DNA of 58,000 nt, from assembly GCF_030272615.1 (NCBI RefSeq), contig NC_081410.1, forward strand, positions 191,603,619 through 191,661,618. The letters run 5' to 3'. Of this stretch, positions 1-11,620 are shown one piece after another. How positions within the stretch are numbered: position 1 is the first letter of the stretch; every line of letters starts with the position of its first letter. Origin of the DNA: Cryptomeria japonica (lineage: Eukaryota; Streptophyta; Pinopsida; Cupressales; Cupressaceae). The position numbers and the translations under genes were made by a program. The notes under the pieces are model-generated. The model was not told the origin of the DNA. It saw only the letters and a list, made by a program, of their open reading frames with translations, and ran no database searches.

Positions 1-655
1 ATATTTTTGAAAAACCTGATTGATATGTTCAAGATCAAATTTAGTTGTCAATCAAAGACATCAATTGAATATGAGCAAGTCATTATTGGTATTGTTGAAA
101 AAACTAAGATTGTTAATTTGGGAAATTTTTGTTCTTAAAAAACAAAAAAATCATAACACTTTTTCAACAATGCAAAGATGTGTATCATCCAATGAAGATT
201 TGAAAAATCTTCACGCCAAAGGAGTTGAATCATACAATTCCTCTCCAAAATAAAGTCAAGCCTTTCAAATAGAAGCAATGTCATTACAATCCATGGATAC
301 ATAGAGCTATCTTTTTAGAAATTCCAAAGATGTTAGCAGCAAGATATTCCGAATACACCATTCTGAATGGGTGTCTAACATAGTTCTTATTCATAAAAAG
401 AATGAAGTCAAGAGATATATGGATTTTGAAAATCCAAATTAATCTTCCCTGAAGTAGCATTATCCCCCACACATTATAGACCATACTCTTTAGTAGTTAC
501 AGGATCATAAATTTTATGATTATCGGTGGATCTTTATGATATGATCAGATTGCATTTGTAGCTAAAGATCAATATAAAACAACATTCTCTACTCCATGGG
601 GTACTTTTGCATTCAAACAAATGCCATTTAGTCTTATTAATGAGGGTGCTACTTA
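1..655 (+). pseudogene. Ty3/gypsy reverse transcriptase relic
   Basis: Broken frames on the plus strand match the N-terminal half of a Ty3/gypsy reverse transcriptase. Around 355-440 a frame reads HSEWVSNIVLIHKKNE, the family's 'HSEWVANIVPVKKKNG' segment. Around 545-655 another reads QYKTTFSTPWGTFAF followed by KQMPFSLINEGAT, the conserved stretch before the catalytic YxDD box. Stops and shifts separate the pieces and the YxDD region is absent, so this is a dead, 3'-truncated fragment. Protease/RT linker sequence may fill 1-300 but is not recognisable. Family call is firm; subfamily is unknown. Confidence 0.75.
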
Positions 656-725
656 ATGAGTAATGGATTTACCATTTGGCAACTTGGAAGGATTTCCTCT
701 AAACCTTTTTCTCTCTCCATTCTAA

Positions 726-1090
726 AGACTCTTGTAAGTCTTAACAATAAGCTATTGTGGATTGCTTCTACTTCTACATCTACATTTTTGTCCACAAAAA
801 ACTTGCACACTCATCCCTTCTTTCTAACCCTCACATGTGTGGCTTCTCAAATCTACTTTCTATTTTGTTGCATATACTACAACACTACTTTGCAGCTCCA
901 AACTTATTGTTTCCTCTCTCTTCCTTCTAGAGACTCTTATAAGCCTTTACAATAATCTATTATGGGTTGCTTCTACATCTATAATCTTGTGCACAAAAAT
1001 ATTGCACACTTGTCTCTTCTTTCTAACCTTCACCTATGTGACTTTTTAGATCCACATTCTTTTTTTTTGCTACTACAAGACTACTCATCA
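726..1090. repeat. Two-copy direct duplication, 205-bp period
   Basis: Sequence starting AGACTCTTGTAAG at 726 recurs in order from 931 (AGACTCTTATAAG). Both copies carry TTGC..TTCTAC, GCACAC..TCTTCTTTCTAACC and ACTACAA landmarks. Open frames across it are low-complexity products of the T/C-rich repeat, not genes. Confidence 0.6.
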
Positions 1091-1663
1091 CATGCCCTCT
1101 TAGACAAAACTAAGCATCGACAGTTTCTCTTTCCTATTCTCTTCATTCTCTACCTATCTCTGATAATAGAGAAGCATCGTACCACTTCCTTCTCTAGCCA
1201 TAGCCAGCTGCATGGAGGTCATCTTCTCTACGCTTCCTCAAGTTCTTTGATCACCTATTTTGGATGTTTTCCCTTCTCTTTATCATCATCCTCTTAATGC
1301 AGACTTCTCTTGCTTTAATTTTCTTCAATCCCTAAACATAAACAATGTCAAATGAAATATGGGTCACAACTTCACCTGTTTGATTTTCCTCCACTTTGGT
1401 TGCCGGAATTCAAACAATGGATTTTATTCCCTTTTATTCTCTTTCAAGGAGAATTTACCTTCTATGAGCTGCAAATGGCCTATCTCTCTTTCTAAGGGTT
1501 GCTAGATTGAATCTATAACCTTTTATTACATTTGAAGGCAATCTTCTCTTTTTTCTTAAATTGAAATTTCTTCCACCACTTTGTGTGCATTCTTAGATGC
1601 ATAATTTTCAACAATTTGGAAACCATATGTTACCATTTCTTCACTTTCTCTTTCCATTGTTCT

Positions 1664-3172
1664 TGTAATGTCCCCATTTTAGATCATTTCACATTTTTGC
1701 CCTAAACAGTAATTCCACTCAGAGTGATAACTGCAATATATCATAAATATAAATTTCCCAAAAATGAAATAATATTCAACTTGATAATTCTATGAATAAT
1801 TCTGAAAAGAAAACTTTTCTTGGTGTTCTGCTGTGTCGTTACTGATTTCAAAATTCTTCCTTAACATTTACTTGTCTTGACAGATCCTTATATATGATCC
1901 GAATTGCTGCTCTTTTTATAAGGATCGTTGTTTCTTGAGACTGCTTGATGGTTTGATTACTTGATCTCCTTCATTCTCTGATTGCTGATATCTTCTGCAC
2001 TTATGTGCTGTTTCTAAGTACTGATTGCTATATCGAATTGTTTTTCCTTGATTGATTGATCTGCTTGATAAATATAATAAACTAATTTCTACTGTGGTAT
2101 ATTCATACTCAAACCTGATTGTTCCTTTTTCCCTGATAGTGTTGTTTACTAATTCCAGATTTGTATTGTTTTATCTAATCCTTCTTGATCACTGCTCTTA
2201 AGTCAATTACTTTCTTCAATGAATCAGCTAGCATCATTCAATTGTATTATTTTCGTTGAGTCTTCATTATCATTGCTTGTCATAATGTCCTTCCTTAACG
2301 ATCACTTGCATAGGCTCCATCGTTGCATTAGTATCCAATCACTTCTTTATTGCTGTCTATTCCCAATCTATGTATTCTGTTCCCATAATGATGAATAGTA
2401 ATATAAATAAACAATCCCTCCTAGATAGGGAGATTGCCTTATGATAATCACTACCCTTAATAGTTTGATGGCCAAGAACCCATCACTGGATTATAGGTCT
2501 GTTGGCTTACAACTCAGAGACCTTGATTGCATCCTGAGATAAGGTCTGTGGCTGCAATACTTCCCCTAATTTCTACCCTTAGTGATTGCTTTATTCGGAG
2601 TTACTTGCTTTCACATAGTTGTCATAATAATCCCCCCTTGAATGATCTGGATTGTCTTCTTATATGATGGGGATGCCCTTGTATCTTTGAATCATTTGAT
2701 TCTTTCTTCCTACGATGGTGCCTTTTACTTATGAAACTAACTGCATATATTAATCATTTGTTTTCGCTTGCTCCTCTTAAAGGAATTATTAGTTATTACC
2801 CTTGTGTCGTCACTAATTATCGATTTAGTCTAATCAATGTCATGATAATACCAATCCTTCCTTGTCGATAGTTGGGTGATTAGCCAAATGCTTCCATCTA
2901 ATCGTAGTCGCTGACTTATATTGGTCTTGACAAGTTATTAGCGATAACTAATTATTGATGTCTAACCTCACATCATTTTTTCCATGTAACGACCCTATTA
3001 CTTCTTGGTCCATTCCTCATAATGGTACGCAATGCAAATTAGTGACTCTGTCATGGACGTGCTTTCCTCTCTTTGCTAATAAACGGTGGAGGCTCAGATT
3101 GATAAGTTTCAATCTTTAATTAAAACTTGTCAAACCGTATATCTTTTTAGGTTCTAATTTGGGGATATTACA
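1664..3172. mobile_element. Probable solo LTR, about 1.5 kb
   Basis: The segment begins TGTAATGTCCCC and ends GGGGATATTACA, near-perfect 12-bp inverted termini with TG..CA ends. The five bases before it (GTTCT, 1659-1663) and after it (ATTCT, 3173-3177) match at four positions, consistent with an aged 5-bp target duplication. No coding capacity, PBS or PPT adjoins it. It contains TATA-like stretches near 1888-1915. Orientation is undetermined because the ends are symmetrical. Other pieces at 21987, 29590, 34594/43037, 44619 and 51033 have the same terminal sequence. Confidence 0.6.
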
Positions 3173-3501
3173 ATTCTAGTTTCCTCCCTCGAAGAACCCT
3201 CCAATATAGTGTTAAACTACCACACATTTTAGTGTGTGCAACCTCTACCCTTCCAAGGTTTGCAATATTCTCTTCAAAAAAAAACTCTAAATCCAATATC
3301 CATTACAAGAATCCTTTAGGAATTTCTCTAAATGGAAGTACTAGGACATATTAGTAGACTCACCTTTTCCTCTCTCCAATCTTTGTGTGACTTTCCCCTT
3401 TTCAAGGATCTCTTTTTCTAACTAATATTCCTTCTATGGCATCCATTCAAGACACCATCTTCTTCATCATTTCTTCCATCACTATGCTTTGTGACTTCCA
3501 A

Positions 3502-3690
3502 TCACTCTCGTTTTGGAGTCTTTTTTGAATCCTCCTCTTTGCTTGTTCTACCCATTAACAATTTATGAATAACTAGTTCATCCCTCTCTAATTTATCCAT
3601 TATTTTTGCTACCTTGAGTTCTTGATTTTCTACTCCATCATCATTGACATCCTCAACACGTGTTGTTTGTGTTGTCTCCATTTCATGCAA
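3502..3690 (-). pseudogene. Putative copia leader/gag start relic
   Basis: A 62-codon frame on the minus strand, rich in Glu, Lys and Asp, starts about 130 bp inside a PBS-like sequence. That is where a gag frame is expected in the element whose LTR lies to the right (3835-5378). No capsid or zinc-knuckle motif is visible and the frame decays quickly towards 3180. The assignment rests on position, not similarity. The 3173-3500 stretch holds nothing else I can name. Confidence 0.3.
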
Positions 3691-3820
3691 TCTAGCTATG
3701 ATAATGGTCTCCCTCTTTGCATTGTATTCTTCTTGTATATATCTCTAGTTATAGGACTTCTCACACCTACAACAAAACTTGTAGAACCTCACAAAGAATC
3801 AACCCAACAAGCAACACCTC

Positions 3821-3832
3821 ACTTTGATAGCA
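3821..3832 (-). other. PBS-like site (initiator tRNA-Met type)
   Basis: The plus-strand sequence ACTTTGATAGCA matches the 3' end of plant initiator tRNA-Met (GCTCTGATACCA) at 9 of 12 positions. It sits 2 bp outside the left edge of the LTR at 3835, the place expected for a minus-strand element. Confidence 0.45.
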
Positions 3833-3834
3833 CT

Positions 3835-5378
3835 TGATGTGGTCTATGAAATGCTATTAGAAAACAATGAGCAACTTAATAATTGAAGTTAGAATGCAAT
3901 ATATACAAAGGAAAGTTAGTTAAAGGAATAACTAACTATACTGGTGAGGAACATTAGAGTTTCATCAATTAAGATAATAAAACCACTAATCTTACCTAAG
4001 GAACCAATACATTAAAAGAGAGGTGAATCAAATAGATCTAGCCACAATTCCATTAGGAAAAGGGCTGAAATTCTTATTAGATTCACTTCTTTTGTTTGCC
4101 ACCCCCTTTTAGTTGAAATTGGATTTTGAATTGTAGGGTATAGGATGAAGCAATGGATAGTTGAAATGAAACAGCAATAACAAACTGCTATAGGTATCAA
4201 GTAGAACCATAGACAGGGATCTAAGGAAAAGAAGAGAATCATAACCTATTCCTGAACGTTCGAGTTGATATTTTGGGACCGGGTAGATTGGTCACCCTAG
4301 TCCTTTAATTCTAGTGCAGACAAGTAGGATATGTTTCGGATCAGGCAGATGCACTGGATTTACTATCAAAAGCTTGGGCAAAATTTCCGAGACTAGGTAG
4401 GTAGGGCGCCCTAGCCCTTCGCTTTTCGCTCCATCAAAAACTAAACCAGTTCATCATCAACTTTGTCAGAATCTTTGATTATAGATCTTGAGTCAATTCC
4501 TTGCATGTAGAAAGAGAGGAAAAAGGTTGTGGATAGGATTTGCCTTAGGTCAAACCCCGGTTTAGGAATTAACATTGAATTGAATAATGTAAATATTGAA
4601 GTAAATGCTAGGAGATATACCTCAGATCTACAATGGTTGATGAGAAGATTGATTGTGCAATGCTCTTTAGATATGATGACAAATGTTGAATGTAATAGCA
4701 TGACACCCACATGAACATGAAAGACCTAATCAAACACACATGCTTGCATGAAGATTGATGTAACCTCCATAATGCTTGAAGGATGATGTTGTCTTGAATG
4801 CCTAAAAATGCTTGATGATGAATGTTTGATGGATGCACGAATGATAGGGTATGATAGTGGATGGAGTCATAGATTTAAAATGGATTGATAGGATGTCCCT
4901 ATATAGGGTTCCCTAGGTAAATTACTGATCGGGCTGACCTCCAATGGTCACATTGAGGCATGGGGACCAAAATCCATCAAGGAGGGGTAGTGTCAACCCA
5001 TATTTAAAATGGGTCCTGATTAAGGGGGACTAGGGCGCCATGGTACCCTAGTCTAGAAAAGGGCGCCACAACACCCTTCTCTAGAAATAGGACAATTGGC
5101 CAATAAATAAGGGGGACACTGCCATGGGATGGAGTCCACTCAACCATGTATGCAAGTGACATCAGGTTTGGAGTAAAAGGGGCCAAAACAAACCTAGGGG
5201 GAATGGAGATAGGACACACTAATGTAGGATCACAAATATGAGGTGTGAATTGTACTAGTTACAATTTATGATGCTACACTAACTAGGCTAGGCATACTTT
5301 ACCAACTACCAAACTACATTATGTTAACATGTATACAATGATGTAACAAATTATTAAATACATTATAATATTCTAACA
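3835..5378 (-). mobile_element. Ty1/copia LTR flanked by PBS and PPT
   Basis: Read on the minus strand the right edge begins TGTTAGAATATTATAATG, a copia-like LTR start, directly after a purine tract (5379-5389) and a copia RNase H relic. That makes it a 3' LTR of the element to the right. At its left edge lies a PBS-like site followed by a gag-like frame, which makes the same LTR a 5' LTR of an element to the left. Internal sequence contains GGGCGCCCTAGCCC and GGGCGCCATGGTACC segments near 4405 and 5033. Exact edges are inferred from the adjoining priming sites. Confidence 0.5.
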
Positions 5379-5690
5379 ATCCTCTAAATATTACATATTT
5401 TCTCAAAAGGGCAAGTCAAGGAAATTCATAAAGCTTTGAAATTCATTGCTGTAAAAGATTTAGCAAAGATATTGGTATGTTGCTTTTGAGTAAAAATATA
5501 TTGGAGCTAAATATTTTGCGATTGAACATGCTCATACATGTAGTGGCATTGAACCTTAACATGTTTAGTGCACTCATGAAAACCAGATTACAAGCAAGCT
5601 TCAACACTCTTGCATTGTTGAAAAACATAATGGTAGGTTGTCTCAGGTATACACATTCCTATCAAGATGTGATATAATCATATTGATTCA
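5379..5690 (-). pseudogene. Ty1/copia RNase H relic with PPT
   Basis: The minus strand encodes QPTIMFFNNARVLKLACN, the decayed copia RNase H segment normally 'QPTIIFCDNQSALKLAKN', followed by the equivalent of 'ARTKHIEV..HFVRE' and a C-terminal stretch ending close to a PPT at 5379-5389 and the LTR. The catalytic Asp of DNQ is lost (NNA). The sequence upstream of this domain in copia, between the YxDD box and RNase H, is missing here; family A copy A1 starts next to it. Confidence 0.6.
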
Positions 5691-5787
5691 TAGATGACTC
5701 CATCTATCGAGTGATATTTTATTTTATGGAAAAGTGAGAGACAATGGTTTGCTTTTTAATTCCCCCAAGATATGAGGTTGGGTCCTA

Positions 5788-5830
5788 TTGTGACCTATTT
5801 CACACATCTCCCCATTACAAATGGGGACCC
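5788..5830 (+). promoter_or_regulatory. Family A conserved hairpin block (A1)
   Basis: The sequence TTGTGACC..TTTCACACATC is followed by CCCCATT, three bases, AATGGGG and ACCC. It recurs in A2 (22640-22683) and A3 (42093-42136, minus strand). CCCCATT/AATGGGG can pair as a stem. In all three copies it lies 2.1-3.3 kb upstream of the long frame. It could be the LTR/leader boundary or a promoter element; its role is unknown. Confidence 0.5.
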
Positions 5831-6390
5831 TCCTTGTTTTTGCTTTCTAGGGTTTTGTTGGAGCATTGCAACTTCATGGCACCCAAGTTTATTGTTTTCA
5901 AGTCAATTAAGGAAATCATGGTCAAAACAGCGTCTTGATGCCATCAATGTGTCTAAAGGGGCTGAAGAACGAAGAATGCAATTGATTTGGATCATTTTGG
6001 ACAACTTTCTATTTTTGGAAAGTTTTGCTTTTTCCAATTTTTTAGGAAGTTTCGTTTTTGGCACTTTGAGCACAATCCCCGAAATGGCTATTTTTAGAGA
6101 GTTTTTCCTATTTTTTAGGGAATCTTGCTTTTTCTATTTTTCGAAAGGGGATCTAGGGTTTGCACTTTTAGTTCGAAATTTTGGTGAAATGATTGAAAAC
6201 TTGTTCAAAATTCAAGAAGAAAAAAAAACCTTGTTTGATTCGAAAGGGCATCAACTTCCTAAAATTGTGGAGATAAGAATGGAGGGCAAAATTTCATAAA
6301 GTTTGATCATAGTGGTTTTTGAAAATCCTAATTTCAGCATGTTAGGAAAGAAAGTGATCAAGTTTGCCTGGAGGAGGAAAGAGTTTGTTG

Positions 6391-6921
6391 AAGTCCGCCC
6401 TGCCTTGAGAATGTGATTAGCAAGTGAGGAATATCTTTCCTAAACCCCACCTTGGCTAGGAAAGAAAGTTGTGAAGTCCGACATGTGATGAGGAGAATAG
6501 TTTTCTTGAAGTCCACTCCATGACAAGGAAAATAGTCTTCCAAGTCCGCCTTGGATGGGTGAAAAGAAGTGATGAAGGGAAAAGTTTTGATGAAGTCCAC
6601 CCTTCAACTAAGAAAATAAGTCTTGAAGTCTGACTTGACAAAGGAAGAAAACTCTCCAAGTCCGTCTTGGCAAAGACAAGAATTGGTGGAGTTTAAGTTA
6701 AAAAGGGAAATATTTCCTCAAGTCCGCCATCATGATTGGGTCAAAGTCCATCTTGCCTTGAGAAAAGATCTCCTAAAGTCCGCCTTGCCTTACAAACCTG
6801 ATCAACAGCTAAGGAAAACAAAAGAGGAAATCCGATAAGAAATGAGGAAATCCGATTTAGCATTGAGAATGCTTTTTATGAAGTCCACCAGCAGTGAGGA
6901 AGATAAATGATGAAGTCCGCC
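6391..6921 (+). repeat. A1 motif array, about 13 AAGTCCRCC words
   Basis: The word AAGTCCGCC or a one- or two-base variant occurs near 6391, 6474, 6508, 6542, 6593, 6625, 6657, 6720, 6745, 6776, 6881 and 6913, usually followed by TTGCC/TTGGC/TTGAC and then purine-rich sequence. Many gaps are 31-34 bp or about twice that. The array holds the position of the 168-bp array in A3 and the 84-bp array in A2, but the motif is different. Confidence 0.7.
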
Positions 6922-7012
6922 CAGCTATCAAGATAGAAAGTTTTCAGATTTGGAAGACAAAGGAAATTGATTTTAGTAAGTTTCAAAAATCTGGAAGAGA
7001 AATAAGGAATGA

Positions 7013-7235
7013 GTTCAATTCATGTACTCAAAACGAAAATAGAAACTTTCTCGAAGGACTGAAATTGAACTCGAAACCAAAATCAGAACTTTCTCAAGTG
7101 ATTAAACTCAACTCAAAATCAAAATAGAAACTTTCTCAAAGACCAAATTGAACTCAAAATGAGGTTAGAAGTTGTTTTGGAGGACTGAGTTCGACTGAAA
7201 TTGAAATTGGAAACTTTCTCAAGAGAATCAAATCA
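7013..7235 (+). repeat. A1 second array, AACTTTCTC units
   Basis: Four to five imperfect units of about 45-50 bp, each with a 'GAACTC(G/A)AAA..AAAAT.(A/G)GAAACTTTCTC' pattern, follow the first array and precede the leader. Open frames through it are products of the repeat. Confidence 0.55.
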
Positions 7236-7350
7236 ACATCATTCACTATGTGTCCAAGTTCGATGAATGGGATCAAATTGGAAACAAATCAAGTTCGATT
7301 TAGGATGGATGAACTGTGTTTCTAAATGCAGAATTCAAACTTGCTTTGGG

Positions 7351-7929
7351 AGTTTATACTTGATGAATTGTTCATTCATTTCAAAAGTTCGAACTTGGAG
7401 AGCAAAGCAATTAAGGAGAAGAATATTTCTAGTCTTTTAGAGAAGATTCGAGAATTTTCTAAGGCACTTGCAGGAATAAGTGAAGATTTTCAGACTAAAC
7501 ACTTGTTCTCCCTCTCTATTGGCTAACTATTGAAGGTGACAAGGTTTTCCAAGGCAGATTCTTGAGGTTTTCAACCTGGTTTTTCAAGTTTTGGTGGAAT
7601 TGTCAAGGAGAATGAATTTAATTATCACAACTTCTTCCTTTTTTCCATCGTGTTCTGTCATTTAAGTCTGATTTTGGTGTCTATTTAGCAGAATTTGGGA
7701 CTTGGTTATTTATTTTCAAGTCTGATTTTGATCAAATTCAGTCCCAAAAGTCTTCAAATCAATCTAAGTTTCGAAATTTTCCTAAAATTTTCTAAATTCC
7801 CAAGTGTTGGCAACCTATCTAAAACTCTATGTGTTGGAGAATTTTGAAATCAAAGTTCACTTAACCATCAAAACCTCAAAATTCACACCCAAAATGAAAA
7901 TTCTATCTTAATCCCTTTAATTTTGCAGG
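7351..7929 (+). promoter_or_regulatory. A1 promoter/leader region
   Basis: After a weak TATA (TTTATACT at 7353) comes ATTCATTTC..GTTCGAACTTGGAGAGCAAAG, which resembles the segment downstream of the TATA boxes in A3 (about 39290-39240, minus) and A2 (about 25225-25275). The stretch ends in a pyrimidine tract and CAG at 7927-7929, a plausible splice acceptor seven bases before the start codon. A start with a nearby acceptor also occurs in A3. Confidence 0.4.
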
Positions 7930-7935
7930 TTTTGG

Positions 7936-10025
7936 ATGACCACAAAAGCCGGAGACTCAAAGAGAGCCTAGATGAAATTTCAGGTGGACAAAGATTCTCC
8001 ACCAGAATCCAAGATGAGCTCGAAATGGAAGAAGGTTGGAGACACCAACCTTGGGCATATCAACCTCAAGGATTTCAAAAAGAGGATGCACGATCTAGAC
8101 GGGAAGCTACCAACTCCAATTGCTTGAAGAATGATGAGAAACAAGATAGTGCAGGCAGTTGGATTTCTTCCAATAATTCAATGCAACGAGCTAGTTGTTA
8201 AATGCTTCAAACACTACAATTCCTCGAAGAGAGAAATTATAGCTCCATATGGGAGAGTGTTGAGCAACTTAGGAGAAGTTGCAATAAGAGAAGCCTTTGG
8301 TATTCTTAAATACCACAACTCCGTCTACAAAACCAGAGATGAAGCAACCAAGATGTACGAGGATAACACTGAGGAATATGAAGCCAATATCAACCATTTG
8401 TGGTTAGAAAAACTGAGGCAAAGTGTAGGAAAGATGCCTAAGAGGCTCCTCAGACCATACTTCAAGGAGGATTATGGTAATCTTATTGTATTGCTGAATC
8501 GAATTATGGGCAGCCAGCAGGGTGCACCATTTGAATCATGGATGTATTATTTCATCAATGAAATCACAGCAGGTGTTAAAATGATTAATTGGGCCAAGAT
8601 CATCAGCGATAACCTTGATGATCAACTTAAAAACTTGGAAAAGACAAGGACCTATTTATTAGCCAAAACTTACAGGTATAGAGACCTGGTTTGCAGAGGA
8701 ATGGTGGGAAACAAGGAAAATCAGTTCAGTGTTTACGACTGCTACCTACAATTGCACCTAGAGGAGAAATACCACTTCAAAAGGGTCAATGATGCCTTCC
8801 TCATGCACATCACTAGGACCCTCTAGGGAGGCATACATTAGAGACTTTCTCAGGAATTCAAAGGACTTGATCAATAGATTCGGATATTGGTATATCCAAT
8901 ATCCAATATCCTAGATTTACATACTTACCAATCCAGGGATTCGCAGGTGCTCCATACAAACTCCCTATGTATCCTACGAATAGGATGATTCTGCTGGAAG
9001 TGGTAAGGCAACTTGAGACTTTCATGAGTGTTCAAAGGGCTAAACATAAAACGGGAGCATCTTTTCCCCTCACTATTGGGAAAGTGTTGGAGTCTTGTCC
9101 ATTTGCTCAAGATACGACACATGCGAACAAAGAGAATCAGTGGTATCCATTCCTACAATATGAGTCAAGGACTTATTTCGATCCCTTCCACCGAATGGGA
9201 ATGGTGAATGGAATAAAATTTGAGCATCGGCCAGATCTTGAAGACTATTGCGCTAATGCTGCAGATAATTTTGAAGTGAGGAAGAGACCATGGTCCAAAA
9301 TTCCGTTTAGCTTGATTAGATCATCCGAAGTTTTCCGAGTAGCTGATTAGGTTGAAGAAGATGATGAGTATGAGAAGCCGCACTATGCTAACTTGAAGGA
9401 TGAGCCTCTTGCCTTAGTTGATTGGACCGATTCTGAGAGGGCTAACTTAGGTGATTTGATGAGGCCTATGATTGAATATTCAAAGTGGTGGGCAGCTCAA
9501 AAGACAAAAGAGCTCAAGGAAAAGAATGTCTCCTTCACTTATGATCTTATGGGTACTAATGAATCCTTGTCTTTGAATCACAGTGAAATGTCTAGTAATC
9601 CAAGGGGCCCTGAAAGTGTAGGTTCAAGGAAAAGAAAGGAACCAACTGGGAATTCAGCAAAAGCGAGAGGAAAGAAAGTTGTTGGTGAAGAAGATGTAAG
9701 CAAGCGGCAAAAGTCTAATCAAGCTCACTCGACTATCAGTGCTTCATCAACGGCTCCAGTTGGACTTTCAACAAATGAGCCTAAAGTTAGAATCCATTCA
9801 CCCTAAAGTTGTAGAATCAGGGAACACTGAACCTGAAGGGGGATTCTTGGATGGCATAATCTTAGCACTTAAGGGGATAGAAGATGTTTTTGATGACAAT
9901 GGCATGGAACAATCAACCATTCTTGATTGGTTGAGAGATAGAATGAAGGCCAAAGTACCTGTAGAGGTGCATCAAGAAGATAATACATAAGCACTCTTGG
10001 TTGAATTAAAAAAGACAAAGGAAAA
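7936..10025 (+). pseudogene. Family A protein, A1 N-terminal part
   Basis: I do not recognise this protein. Pieces colinear with A3 run from an MTTKAG start (A3: MATPKAG) through SKWKKVGDTNLG (A3: SKWSNIGDINLG), EDYGNLIVLLNRIMG (A3: EEYRDLITLLNRVTG), VYDCYLQLH (A3: VCDSYVHLH), YPTNRMILLEVVRQ (A3: YPTDRIVLLEVTRQ) and TYFDPFHRMG. A basic linker with GSRKRKEPTGNSAKARGKK looks like a nuclear localisation signal. Stops and shifts fall at about 7970, 8826-8967, 9348, 9805 and 9990, so it is dead. The last codons before 10025 continue in frame after the gypsy element at 17902. A faint likeness to the 'plant transposon protein' (Transposase_32) type is possible but unproven. Confidence 0.6.
10021..10025. 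repeat. Target site duplication GAAAA (left)
   Basis: GAAAA immediately left of the LTR that starts TGATGGG at 10026. The identical five bases follow the right LTR at 17902-17906. Confidence 0.9.
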
Positions 10026-11600
10026 TGATGGGATGGGGTTTGGGATAGACTAGCCTAGTCTATGCTCTTGGATCCTTTCCTTGGATCACCAAGTGTTCTA
10101 ACCACACCCTAGGGTCTCTCGGACTTCCCCTGCTTGTGGAATCCCCTAACCTTGCCCAATCCACCCACCAACAAGTTGAAAAACTACTCGTAAGGCCTCA
10201 CCTACTCATGAGATTCAAGAAACCCTTACTTAGGCCAATAAGGGTTAGGCTTGTTCCACACCTTCCTAGGTCTTAGCAAGGTTACGTCAGGTCTAATTCA
10301 TGGTTTTTCCACCCATTCATGTGCCCCCAAGAGGTTTCAAGCTTCCAACCCCTTACCGATTTCACTATTTTGTGTTTTGCCTACAAAATAGGGCTACAAG
10401 GATAATGACCAATTAGGCCTCCTACTCGGTCCTTTAGGGCTCCCTTTCACAAACGATGCACTTGCTTGTGAAACTTCCCAAAAGACCTGCTATTCATTTG
10501 GCAAGGAATCAAGGATTTTTCAGGTTTTAGGCCTCCAAGTGTCCGTACATTGCCCTAGGTGGATTTTAAGGTTTTTAAGGGTTTTTAGGCCTGCCAGGGT
10601 CATAGTGTAGGTTTGGTGCTCCTGCCACCTTGTCTGGATTGGTGGAAGCTCCTCCTTCACACCAATGGTACTCCACTCACCCCTCTACAACTCCTCCAAA
10701 GGGTGCCTCCTCCTCTGACCTTCCTTGCTCTCCAAGACCTCTGCAACTTAACCCTTCCTAGTCGGGCACTGTCCAGTCTCGCCTAGGAGTGGGTCTTCAA
10801 ATGGCCTCCTTGCATTTGCAAGGGCCCTGCTTGCATTGAACTATAATACAGGGTCAGTACTCTCATTCCCCATGGTTTCATGGTGATTCCACAATGGGGA
10901 ATGGAGTTATGAACCCATTTATTCAAACCAGTCCAAAACTGGATAGTGAGAAGCAATTTACAAAAGATTTACAAACACACGACACTTGCCAAACAAAAAC
11001 CTAATCTATATGCTCAAAATGAAAGTATTTACACCATAGAAGACACTCCACACAGTTTTGTTTGCAAATCAATCCATTAATGGTCTTTCTTTACTCCATC
11101 TGTGCTGACTGGCAACAAAATTGCAGTCACAGTCAAGTCACCTTGCTTTGGCCGTACAATATCTGACATCCAACCCATTAACTTAGGGTTTGCAATTACT
11201 TATAGCACCTTTGCCTCGGTCTATGTGCCCATATTAGGGTTGTCCACGCCACATTAAAGATTTTGACCTCATGGTGGAAAAGTTTGGAAAAGTTGCTTGA
11301 CAACTTTTAAAAGTTGTCATGCAACTTTTGAGCAACTTTCTCAATGTTGCTTTTCTTGACTCCTAGACCCATATTGGGCTAACCTAAGGACACCAACATG
11401 CTAAGAAGGACCCCTAAACACCTCAAAGGCACACATACCCTCTATTTCCAAAAAAACTCAACTTTTGACTCATGACCCTAGGACCTCAACTAGGACCAAT
11501 GAGCACATGGCTCTTATTCTATATACAATGGCTTCATTGAGAAGCAAAAACACAATCAAAAACAAATGGTGGGGGCCCTTTGAAGGGTGCTCCTACACCA
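10026..11600 (-). repeat. 3' LTR of gypsy element
   Basis: 1575 bp, starting TGATGGGATGG and ending CTCCTACACCA on the plus strand. It aligns throughout with 16294-17901. The 33-bp length difference is accounted for by three short extra segments in the right LTR. It contains a perfect 20-bp palindrome (GACAACTTTTAAAAGTTGTC, 11299-11318). Confidence 0.93.
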
Positions 11601-11614
11601 TACTCCCCCTCTGC
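11601..11614 (-). other. Polypurine tract
   Basis: On the minus strand GCAGAGGGGGAGTA abuts the 3' LTR start TGGTGTAGG, the usual plus-strand primer of Ty3/gypsy elements. Confidence 0.85.
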
Positions 11615-11620
11615 AACAAG

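Noticed and set aside
5772-6299. 175-codon plus-strand frame after the A1 block
   Set aside because: Phe-rich product of T-rich repeats (TTTTTAGAGAG, CTATTTTT); not matched in A2 or A3.
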